NCBI GenBank assembly: GCA_003693705.1
Contig: RBZT01000506.1
Span: forward strand, 1 to 28,389
Length of the DNA stretch: 28,389 nucleotides
Direction: 5' to 3'
DNA from: Polymyxa betae
Lineage: Eukaryota > Endomyxa > Phytomyxea > Plasmodiophorida > Plasmodiophoridae
Every line of letters begins with the position of its first letter. Position 1 is the stretch's first letter. Made by a program: the position numbers and the translations under genes. The notes under the pieces are model-generated. The model was not told the origin of the DNA. It worked only from the letters and a program-made list of their open reading frames with translations, and made no database searches. Below, piece by piece: positions 20,061-28,243 of the stretch.

Positions 20061-20828
20061 TCATGAGGCGACCCCGTTTTCACTCTTTTTCTTCTTCTTC
20101 TTCTGCTGCTGCTGCTGCAACATTGCTGCTTTTTCAATTGTTGCTTTACGAGCAGGACCAACTGTGACCAGCGGCTCCTGCAACTTCTGCGCCTTCTTCG
20201 CTATGGCCTTCGGACCTGCCACGATCACGACATTGCAGATCTCACCGGCCACAAACCTCTTGCCAACATGCTTGATGGCATTCTCAGCACCGTGCTTCCC
20301 CAGGACTTGATACCCAGCCTTGTGGTTCAGTACGGCCTGGCCCAAGTTGGCGAGTCCACCGCCGCTGGCTCCGACGACAGCACCGACCGCGCCGCCAGCT
20401 GCACCGAACGTCACTGCCCCGACGTATTGAACGGCATTGTGCTTGGCCATGCATTCGAGATCATCGATATCGCAGGCGACGTGAGGAGCGAGGGAGGCCT
20501 CAATGGCGTGACCGGCGGCGGCGCCAGCAGCACCACCAGCAGCAGCACCGGCATACGCTCCGGCAGGTCCTGCAACAACGAATCCGGCGACGCCTCCACC
20601 GACGGCCGCGCCCGTCTCACAGATCGCATTGAGATTCTTGACGGTGGCCCTTTGAGCCTGCGGCGTATTTCCTGCAATGGCGTGACCGGCGGATACAACG
20701 AGACCGACCACCGGGACCCTCTCCAGGAACTTGGTCACATCGCCATCCTTAGACAGCCCGTTTCCAGCATTTGCAAAGGCTAACAAGGAGAGCAGCAAAC
20801 CCGCAACCGACGAAGGTGAGAGACGCAT
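20061..20828 (-). CDS. Secreted glycine-zipper protein (255 aa)
   Basis: Single-exon ORF with ATG at 20826-20828 and TGA at 20061-20063. Residues 1-21 form a clear signal peptide (hydrophobic VAGLLLSLLAFANA). A short conserved-looking motif, VPVVGLVVSAGHAIAGN (residues 38-54), precedes two Gly/Ala-rich segments (about 74-106 and 136-162) with GxxxG/GGAAG spacing typical of glycine-zipper membrane helices. Three Cys occur at about 70, 119 and 125. A lysine-rich C-terminus includes Gln5-Lys6, encoded by a CTT/CTG-type microsatellite. Proteins with a similar VPVVG…glycine-zipper arrangement occur in diverse eukaryotes with unknown function; that is from memory and unverified. The gene is GC-richer than its neighbours and has no visible introns or defects. 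Confidence 0.75.
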   Translation of the reverse strand: MRLSPSSVAGLLLSLLAFANAGNGLSKDGDVTKFLERVPVVGLVVSAGHAIAGNTPQAQRATVKNLNAICETGAAVGGGVAGFVVAGPAGAYAGAAAGGAAGAAAGHAIEASLAPHVACDIDDLECMAKHNAVQYVGAVTFGAAGGAVGAVVGASGGGLANLGQAVLNHKAGYQVLGKHGAENAIKHVGKRFVAGEICNVVIVAGPKAIAKKAQKLQEPLVTVGPARKATIEKAAMLQQQQQKKKKKKSENGVAS

Positions 20829-21216
20829 ATTCGGACGACAGAAATACAGAGCTTTGTTGGGAGTTTTGCGTGAGAATCTGGAAAACGGGGGTGATGGGGT
20901 GACCCCATGATATGAGACGCATCAATCAACGCTGTTCGTGATTCTGCCAAAAGGCTTCATAGGTACTCGATAACCAACAGCAATGGATTATAGAGCGACA
21001 TTATCATACAAACTGACGACGATGACCTCATCTTGTATCCCAAAGTCATGATCGAGAGCCGCACCCAATTCACGAATTCAGTCTTCTTCATTGTATAAAA
21101 AATATCATTTTTTTTATCAAAATTAAACTTAATTGTTTTTACAAAAACAAATCGATTTTTTTCATTGAATAAATCAAAGTTGTAAAAGTTGAATTCTGCG
21201 CTGTCGTTGATGAAGA

Positions 21217-21384
21217 TCAATGTCGTCCTGGATCTGGAGAAGAGGGACGTCGCACCCCCGATACGATCTCCACTACATACCGTTCATTGCCACCATGATC
21301 GTCATCGCCTTCCAGATGGCAAATTCTCGCAATTCCCGCTGAGTCGTTCTTGGGCGGTCGTGCTGGACCTTGCCGGGCATTATA
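21217..21384 (-). CDS. Short coding-like frame
   Basis: Open minus-strand frame between TGA (21385-21387) and TGA (21217-21219), 55 codons without ATG. It reads NDSAGIARICHLEGDDDHGG, then NERYVVEIVSGVRRP. A plus-strand ORF overlaps it. Possibly a gene relic or an internal exon; no family recognised. Confidence 0.22.
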   Translation of the reverse strand, partial: YNARQGPARPPKNDSAGIARICHLEGDDDHGGNERYVVEIVSGVRRPSSPDPGRH

Positions 21385-21437
21385 TCATGAGACTAGATTG
21401 CCACATCGATGAACACGAATCAATCTGTAATCTATTG

Positions 21438-21653
21438 TTACTTTGTGGCCTTTAACTCCTCCTCTCAATTGCTGACTTTCAGCTGGCCTTTTATGAGATT
21501 TGTCTGGTTAATCGGTAAATCTGCTGGACTTGATTTACGTCTCAAGATGCCTCAGCAGTCGTCTGTTTTTCCGCTTCTTAACACCAGTTTTTTACGAAGA
21601 TACCAATTGGTCGTGATTTCTCGCTTCTTCGCCGCAATCTGCTGCATGTTTCG
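21438..21653. repeat. Dispersed repeat, copy 2
   Basis: Aligns with 19165-19480: TTTGTGGCCTTT, CAGCTGGCCTTTTATGAGAT, CTGGACTTGATTTACGTCTC, TTTTTTACGAAGATACCAA and TCTCGCTTCTTCGCCGCAAT. It covers the end of an NHL-gene-like tail (KHAADCGEEARN on the minus strand) and its 3' flank. Confidence 0.65.
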
Positions 21654-22060
21654 TTATTGCGTCAATTTCCTCGGGAATGAAGTGTAGTTCCACTTCTTTG
21701 TCGTCGACGATTTTAACGTATGCGATTGTGAACCTATACAGAATAGGATTGTGGCTAATTGATAAATGCAGGAGAGAGAATCTGTGAACAGATGAATATG
21801 CTGTGCCAGTTCTAGAACGGATTCTAGTACGGCTGAAATAACAATGGCATCTGTTTCATTGGTAGACATTATGTGGTCACGTTTCAGCGCCTTGGGGTGT
21901 TCATGTGCGTCGTCTGGATTAGATGACTCACGGTTTCAGCGGCTCCGGATTCAGTCGATACTTGTCCTAGAAGATTGAAGTCAGCCAGCCATTCTTGTTT
22001 GAGCAGAAACATTGCTTGCAACGAGAGTCGACAGAAATTTTGAGTCTTATAGTCGGTCAT
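21654..22060 (-). CDS. Hypothetical two-exon protein (121 aa)
   Basis: Exon 1 is 21932-22060 (ATG at 22058-22060, 43 codons) and exon 2 is 21654-21890. They are separated by a 41-nt intron with a strong GTGAGT donor and an AAG acceptor, phase 0. The protein has an amphipathic N-terminus (QAMFLLKQEWLADFNLLGQV), a helical middle (DAIVISAVLESVLELAQHIH) and a hydrophobic segment (IYQLATILFCI). The last part of exon 2 overlaps, in another frame, the duplicated NHL-gene tail (VELHFIPEEIDAI…), so the gene may have captured that segment or its true 3' end may be spliced differently. Function unknown. Confidence 0.4.
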
Positions 22061-22257
22061 TGTGTTAGTCTCAGCATTTTCGGAAATAATTTCGAATATT
22101 GCTTACAAAATTTCAAACAAAAGAGCCCGAATCTGAACTCAATAGGACATATCGCATTGAAACATTTGTGATGAAAATATGGATTAGTGAAATTCAAGCG
22201 AGCTGGGGAAGATCGTTCATCAGAAAATTGAGCTTAATTGTGAGTTTTCAGTTATTT

Positions 22258-23028
22258 TTAAACGGAGGCAGTCTCCATAAACACCGATAACAGAAACTGT
22301 AAAACCCTAACCCTCGATGGCCTTTTCTATTGTCTTGATGGAGTTTCGAACTTGGCCGATGTAATCAACTAACCCTAAACCCTCGATCCGCTCCAGGCGT
22401 GTTCAACAGCGAAGAGCTCCTCGTCTGTCGGCTTCCGAATGCCCTCGTCCGCATCGCTCATGGAACATTCCGCCGGCAGCTTGCTCCTCCAATCTGCATC
22501 AAACAAAACTGAAAGTCCATCGTCAGCACCACTTTGCCAGCCATTCCACGACCTGAGCCAAAGGTACATTTCGGCACAGGATTCGCTCGGACTCCGGCGG
22601 CAACATTTCTTGCACTTCCGGCCGAGCTCCCTCTTGCATGGTACCCGCTCATAGCGCTCCCAGAGTCGCTCGTCTAGGAGGTCGGTGACGTCGACCTGCT
22701 CCATGTCCAGGATGATGTTCATGAATGGGTCGATGCGCGGACGTCGTCGGCGGGAGGACCGCAGTGCGGTTCGTACGATTGCGGCACCGACCCGATCGAT
22801 TCCCGACGGAATCCAAACCGGATCCTGCGGAGATCTGTCGGCCTGAGCGATATCCAGCATGTAGCGGTGACGGACTTCATGGAAGGAACGGGAGATAGAC
22901 GGATGCGATTTTTTGCTCAGAACAAATACCGCAGTGTTTTCAACAAAAAAAACTTTGTTGAAATACATTCTGAAAGAAATGGTCTGTTTATGCTTTCGTG
23001 TGAACAAATGGCTATCTGCACTATTCAA
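22258..23028 (-). CDS. Hypothetical minus-strand gene with probable frame breaks
   Basis: The frame from about 22900 down is protein-like (YMLDIAQADRSPQDPVWIPS, ILDMEQVDVTDLLDERLWER). Around 22640-22530 a different frame is more coherent (EVQEMLPPESERILCRNVPL then AQVVEWLAKW). The end returns to the first frame (DWRSKLPAECSMSDADEGIR). That suggests two frame changes or unseen introns. The 3' end can be spliced from an 84-nt intron (22297-22380, GTTTAG…TTTACAG) into a last exon of 13 codons ending TAA at 22258-22260. That intron begins and ends with telomere-like TTTAGGGTTAG and GGGTTAGGGTTTT. The N-terminal part above about 22900 is AT-rich and doubtful. No domain recognised. Confidence 0.35.
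22301..22314 (+). repeat. Telomere-like motif (AAAACCCTAACCCT)
   Basis: Two CCCTAA-type units. It lies at the 3' end of a proposed minus-strand intron. Confidence 0.7.
22371..22383 (+). repeat. Telomere-like motif (AACCCTAAACCCT)
   Basis: Two CCCTAAA-type units. It lies at the 5' end of the same proposed minus-strand intron and, if not spliced, puts a stop codon in the ORF. Confidence 0.7.
22938..22963. other. Perfect 10-bp hairpin
   Basis: TTTCAACAAA, a 6-nt loop, then TTTGTTGAAA. In the doubtful N-terminal part of the minus-strand ORF. It may be a minor structure or a remnant of a small palindrome. Confidence 0.5.
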
Positions 23029-24228
23029 TCAAACGGGAATCGTTGACTGTAGCGTGGCCGGCAATGATCCGGAACGAGCCCAGGCTGTCGATCATCATAC
23101 GGTCTGAAATGGCGTCGCAGACTTTCGATCTTGGAAAACAACCGCTCTCTTTCTATGGCTCTTCGATCGTGATAGATTGAGAGCATAACTTATAATTAGG
23201 ATAGCTGAGACAGACCACGATATCGCAGCAGTGTGCGAATGAAAAATTTAATGAAAAAAGCATAGGATTATGATAGAGCGACCCTTTATTATCACTGACT
23301 GTCCCATGCTGAATTCGATCGCACAGCTCTGTTTTGATATAAATCGGAACTTGGTGAAACTTTGTACAATCACTTCTCGTCGTTGTTGCATCATGACAGT
23401 ATTACGCACGGCCGAGCATCTGCGTTATCGAATCAGCAGGAATCGTGTGTTCGTGATGGAATGCAAATATCGGTCGAAGAGGGGTCTGTGATCGCTGCTG
23501 TATCTACAGAGGCTGAATAAAGCAGAGTGAGCGGACATGATATTCCATTCGACTATAATTTTCATTCAAATTTTCAAAAAAATTCTCAAAATTTGATAAA
23601 AAATTTAACAGTAACAACGGAACTGCAAAAAAACTACTTTGGATTATCGTTTATTGTACTTTTTGTCATTGGGATCCGATTTTGTAATAAACCCAGTAAT
23701 CTATTATAGACAATCATTACTAAATTGGGCTATTTATAGTTGTTTTAAAGAATGAGAGATGGATAATTTGTGTAAAAATGATTTCGCAGAGGTCGCAAGG
23801 GGTTCGTTGTGCTGGATCATCGGGTTATCCATTCCTGTAAGCCGGGAATTACCCTGCATATAAACGATTGTCAAGACCGCGAGGGCGATCGGCCTCTACG
23901 AGGTTGGTCAGTGCGCCTATTATGGAACAGAGGTGGTTGCGTTACATACGAGTCGGCCAGGAACCCTAAACCCTAACTCAACCTTCTCACTGATCTCCTC
24001 TGAATCTCGGGAAATTATATTCCAATCATCTCCGTTCCTAAACTCTGGTATTGTTTCGTTATTATTCTCTCGCTGAATGTATGACCTTTGAAAATACGAA
24101 ATAAACTTAACACAGAAATACCGTCTCCAATCCTTTGAAAGAAGATCTCAAGAGACAATGAGCAAGATCTTCTCTATCAGAAACTAAATCTGATTCGATG
24201 GAGTATTCCTCATTATTACTGACAACGG
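23029..24228. other. Intergenic with dispersed repeats and a telomere-like seed
   Basis: AT-rich, no convincing gene. Contains the 21-bp repeat shared with 14118-14138 (at 23202-23222) and GAACCCTAAACCCTAA at 23961-23976. Confidence 0.45.
23962..23976 (+). repeat. Telomere-like motif (AACCCTAAACCCTAA)
   Basis: Two full CCCTAAA units plus part of a third, C-rich on the plus strand. Confidence 0.75.
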
Positions 24229-24537
24229 GTGTCTTCTTGCCTCTGTGAAAAAGACGATGCGGAAACGGATTTCCCCATCGAGATTGAAAGATCCGAAGAT
24301 CATTCGGACAGCATATTCGAACACCAGAAAGTACTGAGTGTTGAAGTCGCAGGAATGAGTTGCTTTCGAGAAGGAGATCGGGTTGACCCGAAAGGGCCAA
24401 CAGTATCACGGCAATTCCGGACCTCGATTGATCCTGAAATTAATCCAACACGGAGTAACAAGATGAGTCAATTTCAATTCCGGATCGGCAATCTTAAGCT
24501 ATTCTTCGACACAAAAGGGCGTTTGAACGTAAACTAA
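24229..24537 (+). CDS. Ambiguous ORF (either strand)
   Basis: On the plus strand an acidic frame reads DDAETDFPIEIERSEDHSDS… up to a stop at 24535-24537, without a good ATG. On the minus strand two other frames over the same bases are also protein-like (for example TQYFLVFEYAVRMIFGSFNL). Only one can be real. Nothing identifies the function. Confidence 0.2.
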   Translation: MSSCLCEKDDAETDFPIEIERSEDHSDSIFEHQKVLSVEVAGMSCFREGDRVDPKGPTVSRQFRTSIDPEINPTRSNKMSQFQFRIGNLKLFFDTKGRLNVN

Positions 24538-24617
24538 CCGTCCTGGAAGCGCTCTTCCAAAACGCTATATCTTTATTGCAGGAAATCAGGTGAGAATATT
24601 TCGTGTTTTATCATTGC

Positions 24618-24633
24618 TAGGGTTTAGGGTTTT
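24618..24633 (+). repeat. Telomere-like motif (TAGGGTTTAGGGTTTT)
   Basis: Two units, G-rich on the plus strand. On the minus strand it follows a GTAAAA donor-like sequence at the end of the ORF at 24624-24887. Confidence 0.75.
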
Positions 24634-25078
24634 ACTCGGAATTTGTTCGTCTGAACTCTACTGAAGGGGCCGTCGAATCTGTGTTCCAGTTCGCCTGGAA
24701 TCCGCTCCTGATATATCGTTGTCGTACCTTCCCTCCAGTGTATGTTAATATGCTGGATGTGATTCATGTCTTGTTGTAGAAGAGTGAACTCGGTTCGATT
24801 GAACGAAGCGACAACATGCGGAGATTCATTCGCTTCAACGAGCAGCATCTGAGCGAGCGCTCGTCGGTGAACTTCTCTTCTTGACATTCTGACAATGAGC
24901 GATCTCGACGATCATTCTTCTCCAACCAACGACTGCAGCACCGCTTACATTCACGGATGTTCCGGGATTTGCTCTTGATTCAGCTCAGAGCGAATTCGAA
25001 AGGAGATCTTCTGATCTTGTACAAGTTCTGTGATCATTAAGGCTGTAATGATATCCATCATTGCTTTGAAGACATCCA
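24624..25078 (-). CDS. Two-exon coding fragment, unknown
   Basis: Exon 24888-25078 (within it …DVFKAMMDIITALMITELVQ, then ISFRIRSELNQEQIPEHP) splices through GTGAAT…TTGTCAG, about 65 nt, in frame to 24624-24887. The second exon reads MSRREVHRRALAQMLLVEAN…, then FTLLQQDMNHIQHINIHWRE. The frame meets stop TAA within a telomere-like motif. Alternatively GTAAAACCCTAAACCC is the next donor. It is probably the 3' continuation of the coding region at 25079-25497. No family recognised. Confidence 0.35.
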
Positions 25079-25497
25079 TTACGGCTTTGTAGATCGTCCG
25101 TCTCGAAGACGCTCAATATGTTGTAGGTGCTTGGGTTTTAGGGTTTTGCTCTTTACCTCATTCTGTTCATTTTTGGTCGTTTTCAAGCATGAGGCTTTGC
25201 AGCTCTTGCCGACGCCTTGCGAAAACGTCCAAAACTTCAAAGACGAACGCCTTTCGGACAAACAAGCCCAAATCGGCGATCATATCGAATAATCGACCTG
25301 CTGAGACCAAACAGCAGTCACAATGTGCATTCTGAAGTCTGTCGATCATTTCTATCCAGCCGCGAATTCGACATTCATCAACAATGGCGCGTCCGTGTTC
25401 GTTTTCATGCTCCAAGATGGAATAACAATCCAACAAGCTGTCGTTATCGTTTATGGAGATGGTCGTCTCATCTCCTCGGCAACGCCTTCCCTTAATT
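25079..25497 (-). pseudogene. Frame-shifted coding region, unknown
   Basis: The minus-strand frame opens after TAA near 25498 and reads …DETTISINDNDSLLDCYSIL…, WIEMIDRLQNAHCDCCLVSA and VFEVLDVFARRRQELQSLML. It stops just after an A-run near 25170. One base fewer in that run joins it to …NEQNEVKSKTLKPKHLQHIE…, in which KTLKPK is encoded by an AAACCCTAAAACCC motif. A plus-strand ORF overlaps but looks less natural. Likely the same gene as the exons just below. Confidence 0.35.
25133..25147 (+). repeat. Telomere-like motif (GGGTTTTAGGGTTTT)
   Basis: TTTTAGGG-type spacing, G-rich on the plus strand. Confidence 0.7.
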
Positions 25498-25546
25498 TGA
25501 CTTTAAAGTCATGGCCATTTTTTTGGTCTAAGCGGTCAGTACCGCA

Positions 25547-26095
25547 GTGATTATCAGCGAGAACGGATGCGAACGTTTATTCGCAACGAAACCCGAGCCC
25601 GTGGCGGATAGCGTCCCTCTGTTGAAGATCGATTCGCTGACTGATGTATTGAAAGAAGTGGTGGATCTGGTCCGGGTCCGAACAGGTGATCGAAACCGAG
25701 CCTATGAACTGTCAAAGAGCGCTGGCTATTATGCGGATTCCGTTCGTCCAGCAGGCGAAGTGGATTCTTTCCCATCAATCGGCGGTTGGATATTTAAATT
25801 TTTGATCAACGCACCGACGGAGTTGTTGGAGAGCTTGATCGAATGTCCGTTTTTCGATAGGATGCTGATGCGATTGCCCAATCTCTTTCTATACGTGGAG
25901 GGAGCTCCAAACTCCATATTTTGGCATATCTGTTACGTGATCGATCGGAAGCCAAAGTTCTCGAGTTTCTGGAAAGTTCGAAATTCGTGATCCTGATACT
26001 CCAAGGACATTCGAAATCTGAGAGATATTACTGACAACTACAGATGATGCTCTGCATGAGCAATCTTTGGACCCCGAAATTATAGATGAGCTTAC
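25547..26095 (+). pseudogene. Decayed fragment of the F-box-like helical family
   Basis: From 25547 a frame reads …DSLTDVLKEVVDLVRVRTGD… and …LLESLIECPFFDRMLMRLPN…. At about 25905 the coherent reading moves to another frame: KLHILAYLLRDRSEAKVLEF then LESSKFVILILQ. After a further shift near 26023 it continues as DDALHEQSLDPEIIDELT, stopping at about 26095. This order matches the middle of the second tandem unit at 3760-4010 (VDLLKILMDEGDRDLITGLL…; DIPASIIKRI). The F-box, PPPF motif and membrane anchor are missing. A relic with at least two frameshifts, convergent to an intact family member 117 bp away. Confidence 0.5.
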
Positions 26096-26211
26096 ATAAA
26101 CCTTCGCATTTTGCTTCTTATTCCAAGTAGTATAATATACAGATAGTGTGTTAACAAATATTTAGATCTTGGAAGGAAAATACAATTTTGTGAAACCAAA
26201 ATCTAGTTTTT

Positions 26212-26949
26212 TTAAATTAACCAACGCAGCAGGGCCAGCACGACGCGAGGCTCGCCGAGAAGCTGCTGGAGGCCGCTGTCCGAAGCGCATTCCAATAGCA
26301 ATTGGGCGAGTACAGAGTTGTTGGGGAAAATCCGATCGAAGGGCGGGGGCAGGTACGACCATAGGTCGTTGTGATTAGAAGAGAGTGATTGTGACAGATG
26401 AGAAATGAGTGATGTGATTTGAGCAGGGACAGAAGGTAGGCTGAGATCGTTTAGGGCGGATTCTGGAAGGTTCCGCTGAATTAACTGAAGCCGATCATGG
26501 TGGTCTTCGAAATTCTTCGCAGAAGCGAGAAGGGCGCAGGCCACGATCGGGTTCAAATGACGAATTAGAAACCCATACAGAGACATTTTCATGGAAAGGT
26601 GCAGATCGCTGCTGGACTCGATACGACCGTACAGGCCCAGGATATCCTGGATGGTAACAGAACGGCAGGCGGTCGGGTTCTTGTTGGAATTCGCAACGAA
26701 TTCATGGAGACGTCGGGGGAGTTGAGAATCGGGAGCGTGACGATTCAGAATCAGTTCACGAACGCGAAGATGATCACGCAGGGGGTCGCGAAAGGCGCGC
26801 GATGTCAGGGCGAAATTGGCCAGATCGGCGGAGTTCATCGACTCGGCCACCTTCAGGATGAGATCGTCCGAGAGAGCAGCGAGAGCCCCCTCTCCGGAGC
26901 TAGATGCCATCAAGCGGGCCATTGCGATTAGCAGGACGATCCCGACCAT
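26212..26949 (-). CDS. Signal-peptide F-box protein with PPPFDRIF motif (245 aa)
   Basis: Single exon: ATG at 26947-26949, TAA at 26212-26214. Residues 1-20 look like a signal peptide (MVGIVLLIAMARLMASSSGE). Immediately after comes a good F-box match, LSDDLILKVAESMNSADLAN followed by FALTSRAFRDPL (residues about 26-57). The rest is helical and ends with SYLPPPFDRIFPN and VVLALLRWLI, matching the tandem units at 2565-4113 but stopping before the PFF segment, linker and membrane anchor. F-box proteins normally act inside the cell in SCF complexes, so a signal peptide ahead of the F-box is odd. It fits either a protein exported into another cell or a domain no longer used for Skp1 binding. The stop lies beside a GTTAAT donor-like site, so a downstream exon is possible but was not found. 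Confidence 0.65.
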   Translation of the reverse strand: MVGIVLLIAMARLMASSSGEGALAALSDDLILKVAESMNSADLANFALTSRAFRDPLRDHLRVRELILNRHAPDSQLPRRLHEFVANSNKNPTACRSVTIQDILGLYGRIESSSDLHLSMKMSLYGFLIRHLNPIVACALLASAKNFEDHHDRLQLIQRNLPESALNDLSLPSVPAQITSLISHLSQSLSSNHNDLWSYLPPPFDRIFPNNSVLAQLLLECASDSGLQQLLGEPRVVLALLRWLI

Positions 26950-27091
26950 GGTAGTTGAGTTTCAAGATGGTGCGGAAGATCGCATTCGTGAACCGCCATG
27001 GACAGTCACGCATTTGTTTTTTGAGTCTGAGTTGACTCAAAATGTGCGCGCCTCACTCGCCTTTCCAACGGGAATCATTGTAGAGAGTTGA
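26948..27091 (+). CDS. Tiny divergent ORF (47 aa), low support
   Basis: Its ATG shares the CCATGG palindrome with the start of the minus-strand F-box gene. Sequence MVVEFQDGAEDRIREPPWTV…, then FFESELTQNV. No family recognised; it may be chance. Confidence 0.15.
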   Translation: MVVEFQDGAEDRIREPPWTVTHLFFESELTQNVRASLAFPTGIIVES

Positions 27092-27123
27092 TCTCCAAAA
27101 GACTGGAGTGGTTACGGACTATT

Positions 27124-27190
27124 GTAGACTCTCTTATAATTAATAGGGTCGGGAGACCCTATTCGTATCAATTATAAGAGCGAGTCTTTT
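27124..27190. mobile_element. Palindromic MITE-like element, short form
   Basis: Left arm GACTCTCTTATAATTAATAG, centre AATAGGGTC/GACCCTATT (perfect 9-bp arms around GGGA), right arm AATTATAAGAGCGAGTC. Nearly the whole element is one hairpin. The ends share (TG)TAGACTCTCTTATAA with the longer element at 27801, and TA-like flanks suggest a Tc1/pogo type. Confidence 0.6.
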
Positions 27191-27800
27191 ATAGCTTAAT
27201 ATTGCGTACGCAAAAAAAGATTGTGCAGTAACGCATTTATAATTGCACCACAGCGCACTTTGTCTCTCGACGCTCTTTTTGATATGATTTTTTCAGTGTA
27301 TGTGGCTTGTCCGATGCCTGGATTTGGGGCCACTGGTAGTTATCGCCATGAGATCCATGAATCAACACTCATCAACAACTTGGATTCCACAAAACGTTCG
27401 CCAGACGTTCATGCCAGCCTCTGTCTGCCCTTTCAGTTCAATTGACGTGCTATATCTCAATTTAATTGCTATTTTCTCTGATAAATGAATATCTGCTTTG
27501 TGACCAAACCTCGTAATGCCCATGTACGCTGCTGTTGCCATCGTAGCACATTGTAATCATTTTTGATTCTGTATTACGAACTAGATCGAGGACCAATGAA
27601 ACAATCAATGTTTACCAGTCTGCCATCAAATCTTAGACGACGCTCCACTAGATAATTTCAATGACAACAAAAAATACGCAGGATTTTTGATGAATTCTCT
27701 CGAGAGCGAGCCGAAGAGCATTTATTTCTTCCAAAACAAATCGATATTTGTTCCTTCTACTAGATTATTATCTCAAAAAACCTTAAAAATGCAATTTATT
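27191..27800. other. No gene recognised
   Basis: Two overlapping plus-strand ORFs of 60-75 codons without domain-like content. AT-rich towards the right. No RNA gene seen. Confidence 0.4.
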
Positions 27801-27957
27801 ATGGACTCTCTTATAATTAATTTTGGGGAAATACTTATTAATTATGAAATACAGGAGAGTATTAATTATAAGCCATAGAACGGATGTTGGGAGAGCACAT
27901 TTGTATCAATTATAAGAGATTATTATTTATAAGAACATTATTTATAAGAGAGTCTAC
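27801..27957. mobile_element. MITE-like element, longer form
   Basis: Begins GGACTCTCTTATAATTAATT and ends TTATAAGAGAGTCTA; reverse-complemented, the right end reads TACTGTAGACTCTCTTATAA. The interior repeats ATTAATTATAAG and shares GTATCAATTATAAGAG with the element at 27124. Non-coding. Confidence 0.6.
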
Positions 27958-28243
27958 AGTATTTTGTTGCAAAATCTGAATGAGACTGGAGCAGCCCTTC
28001 TGCAAGTCATCATGGCGGAGCCTCATGACATCATTAATGTCTCCTATATAACACACTCTCGATTGTTGTCATGGCTTTAACAGATAACATATGTACTGTA
28101 TGTACATGGACACTGTATACCGCTTGGGCTTCTGTGTATTAGAGTAGCAGCCCTTCATAGTTTAAGGCTGGCCTAAGAACAGTATTCACTATCCACATAT
28201 TCCCACATCGTTGTCTGGCGCCGTCTCTCATCATCTTGTCGGA

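Noticed and set aside
20268-20783. 171-codon plus-strand ORF opposite the glycine-zipper gene
   Set aside because: Antisense shadow of a GC-rich gene: Ser/Thr/Asp-rich composition without domain features, while the minus strand has a signal peptide and zipper pattern.
26599-26931. 110-codon plus-strand ORF opposite the F-box gene
   Set aside because: Antisense to a minus-strand frame with F-box and signal peptide; no features of its own.
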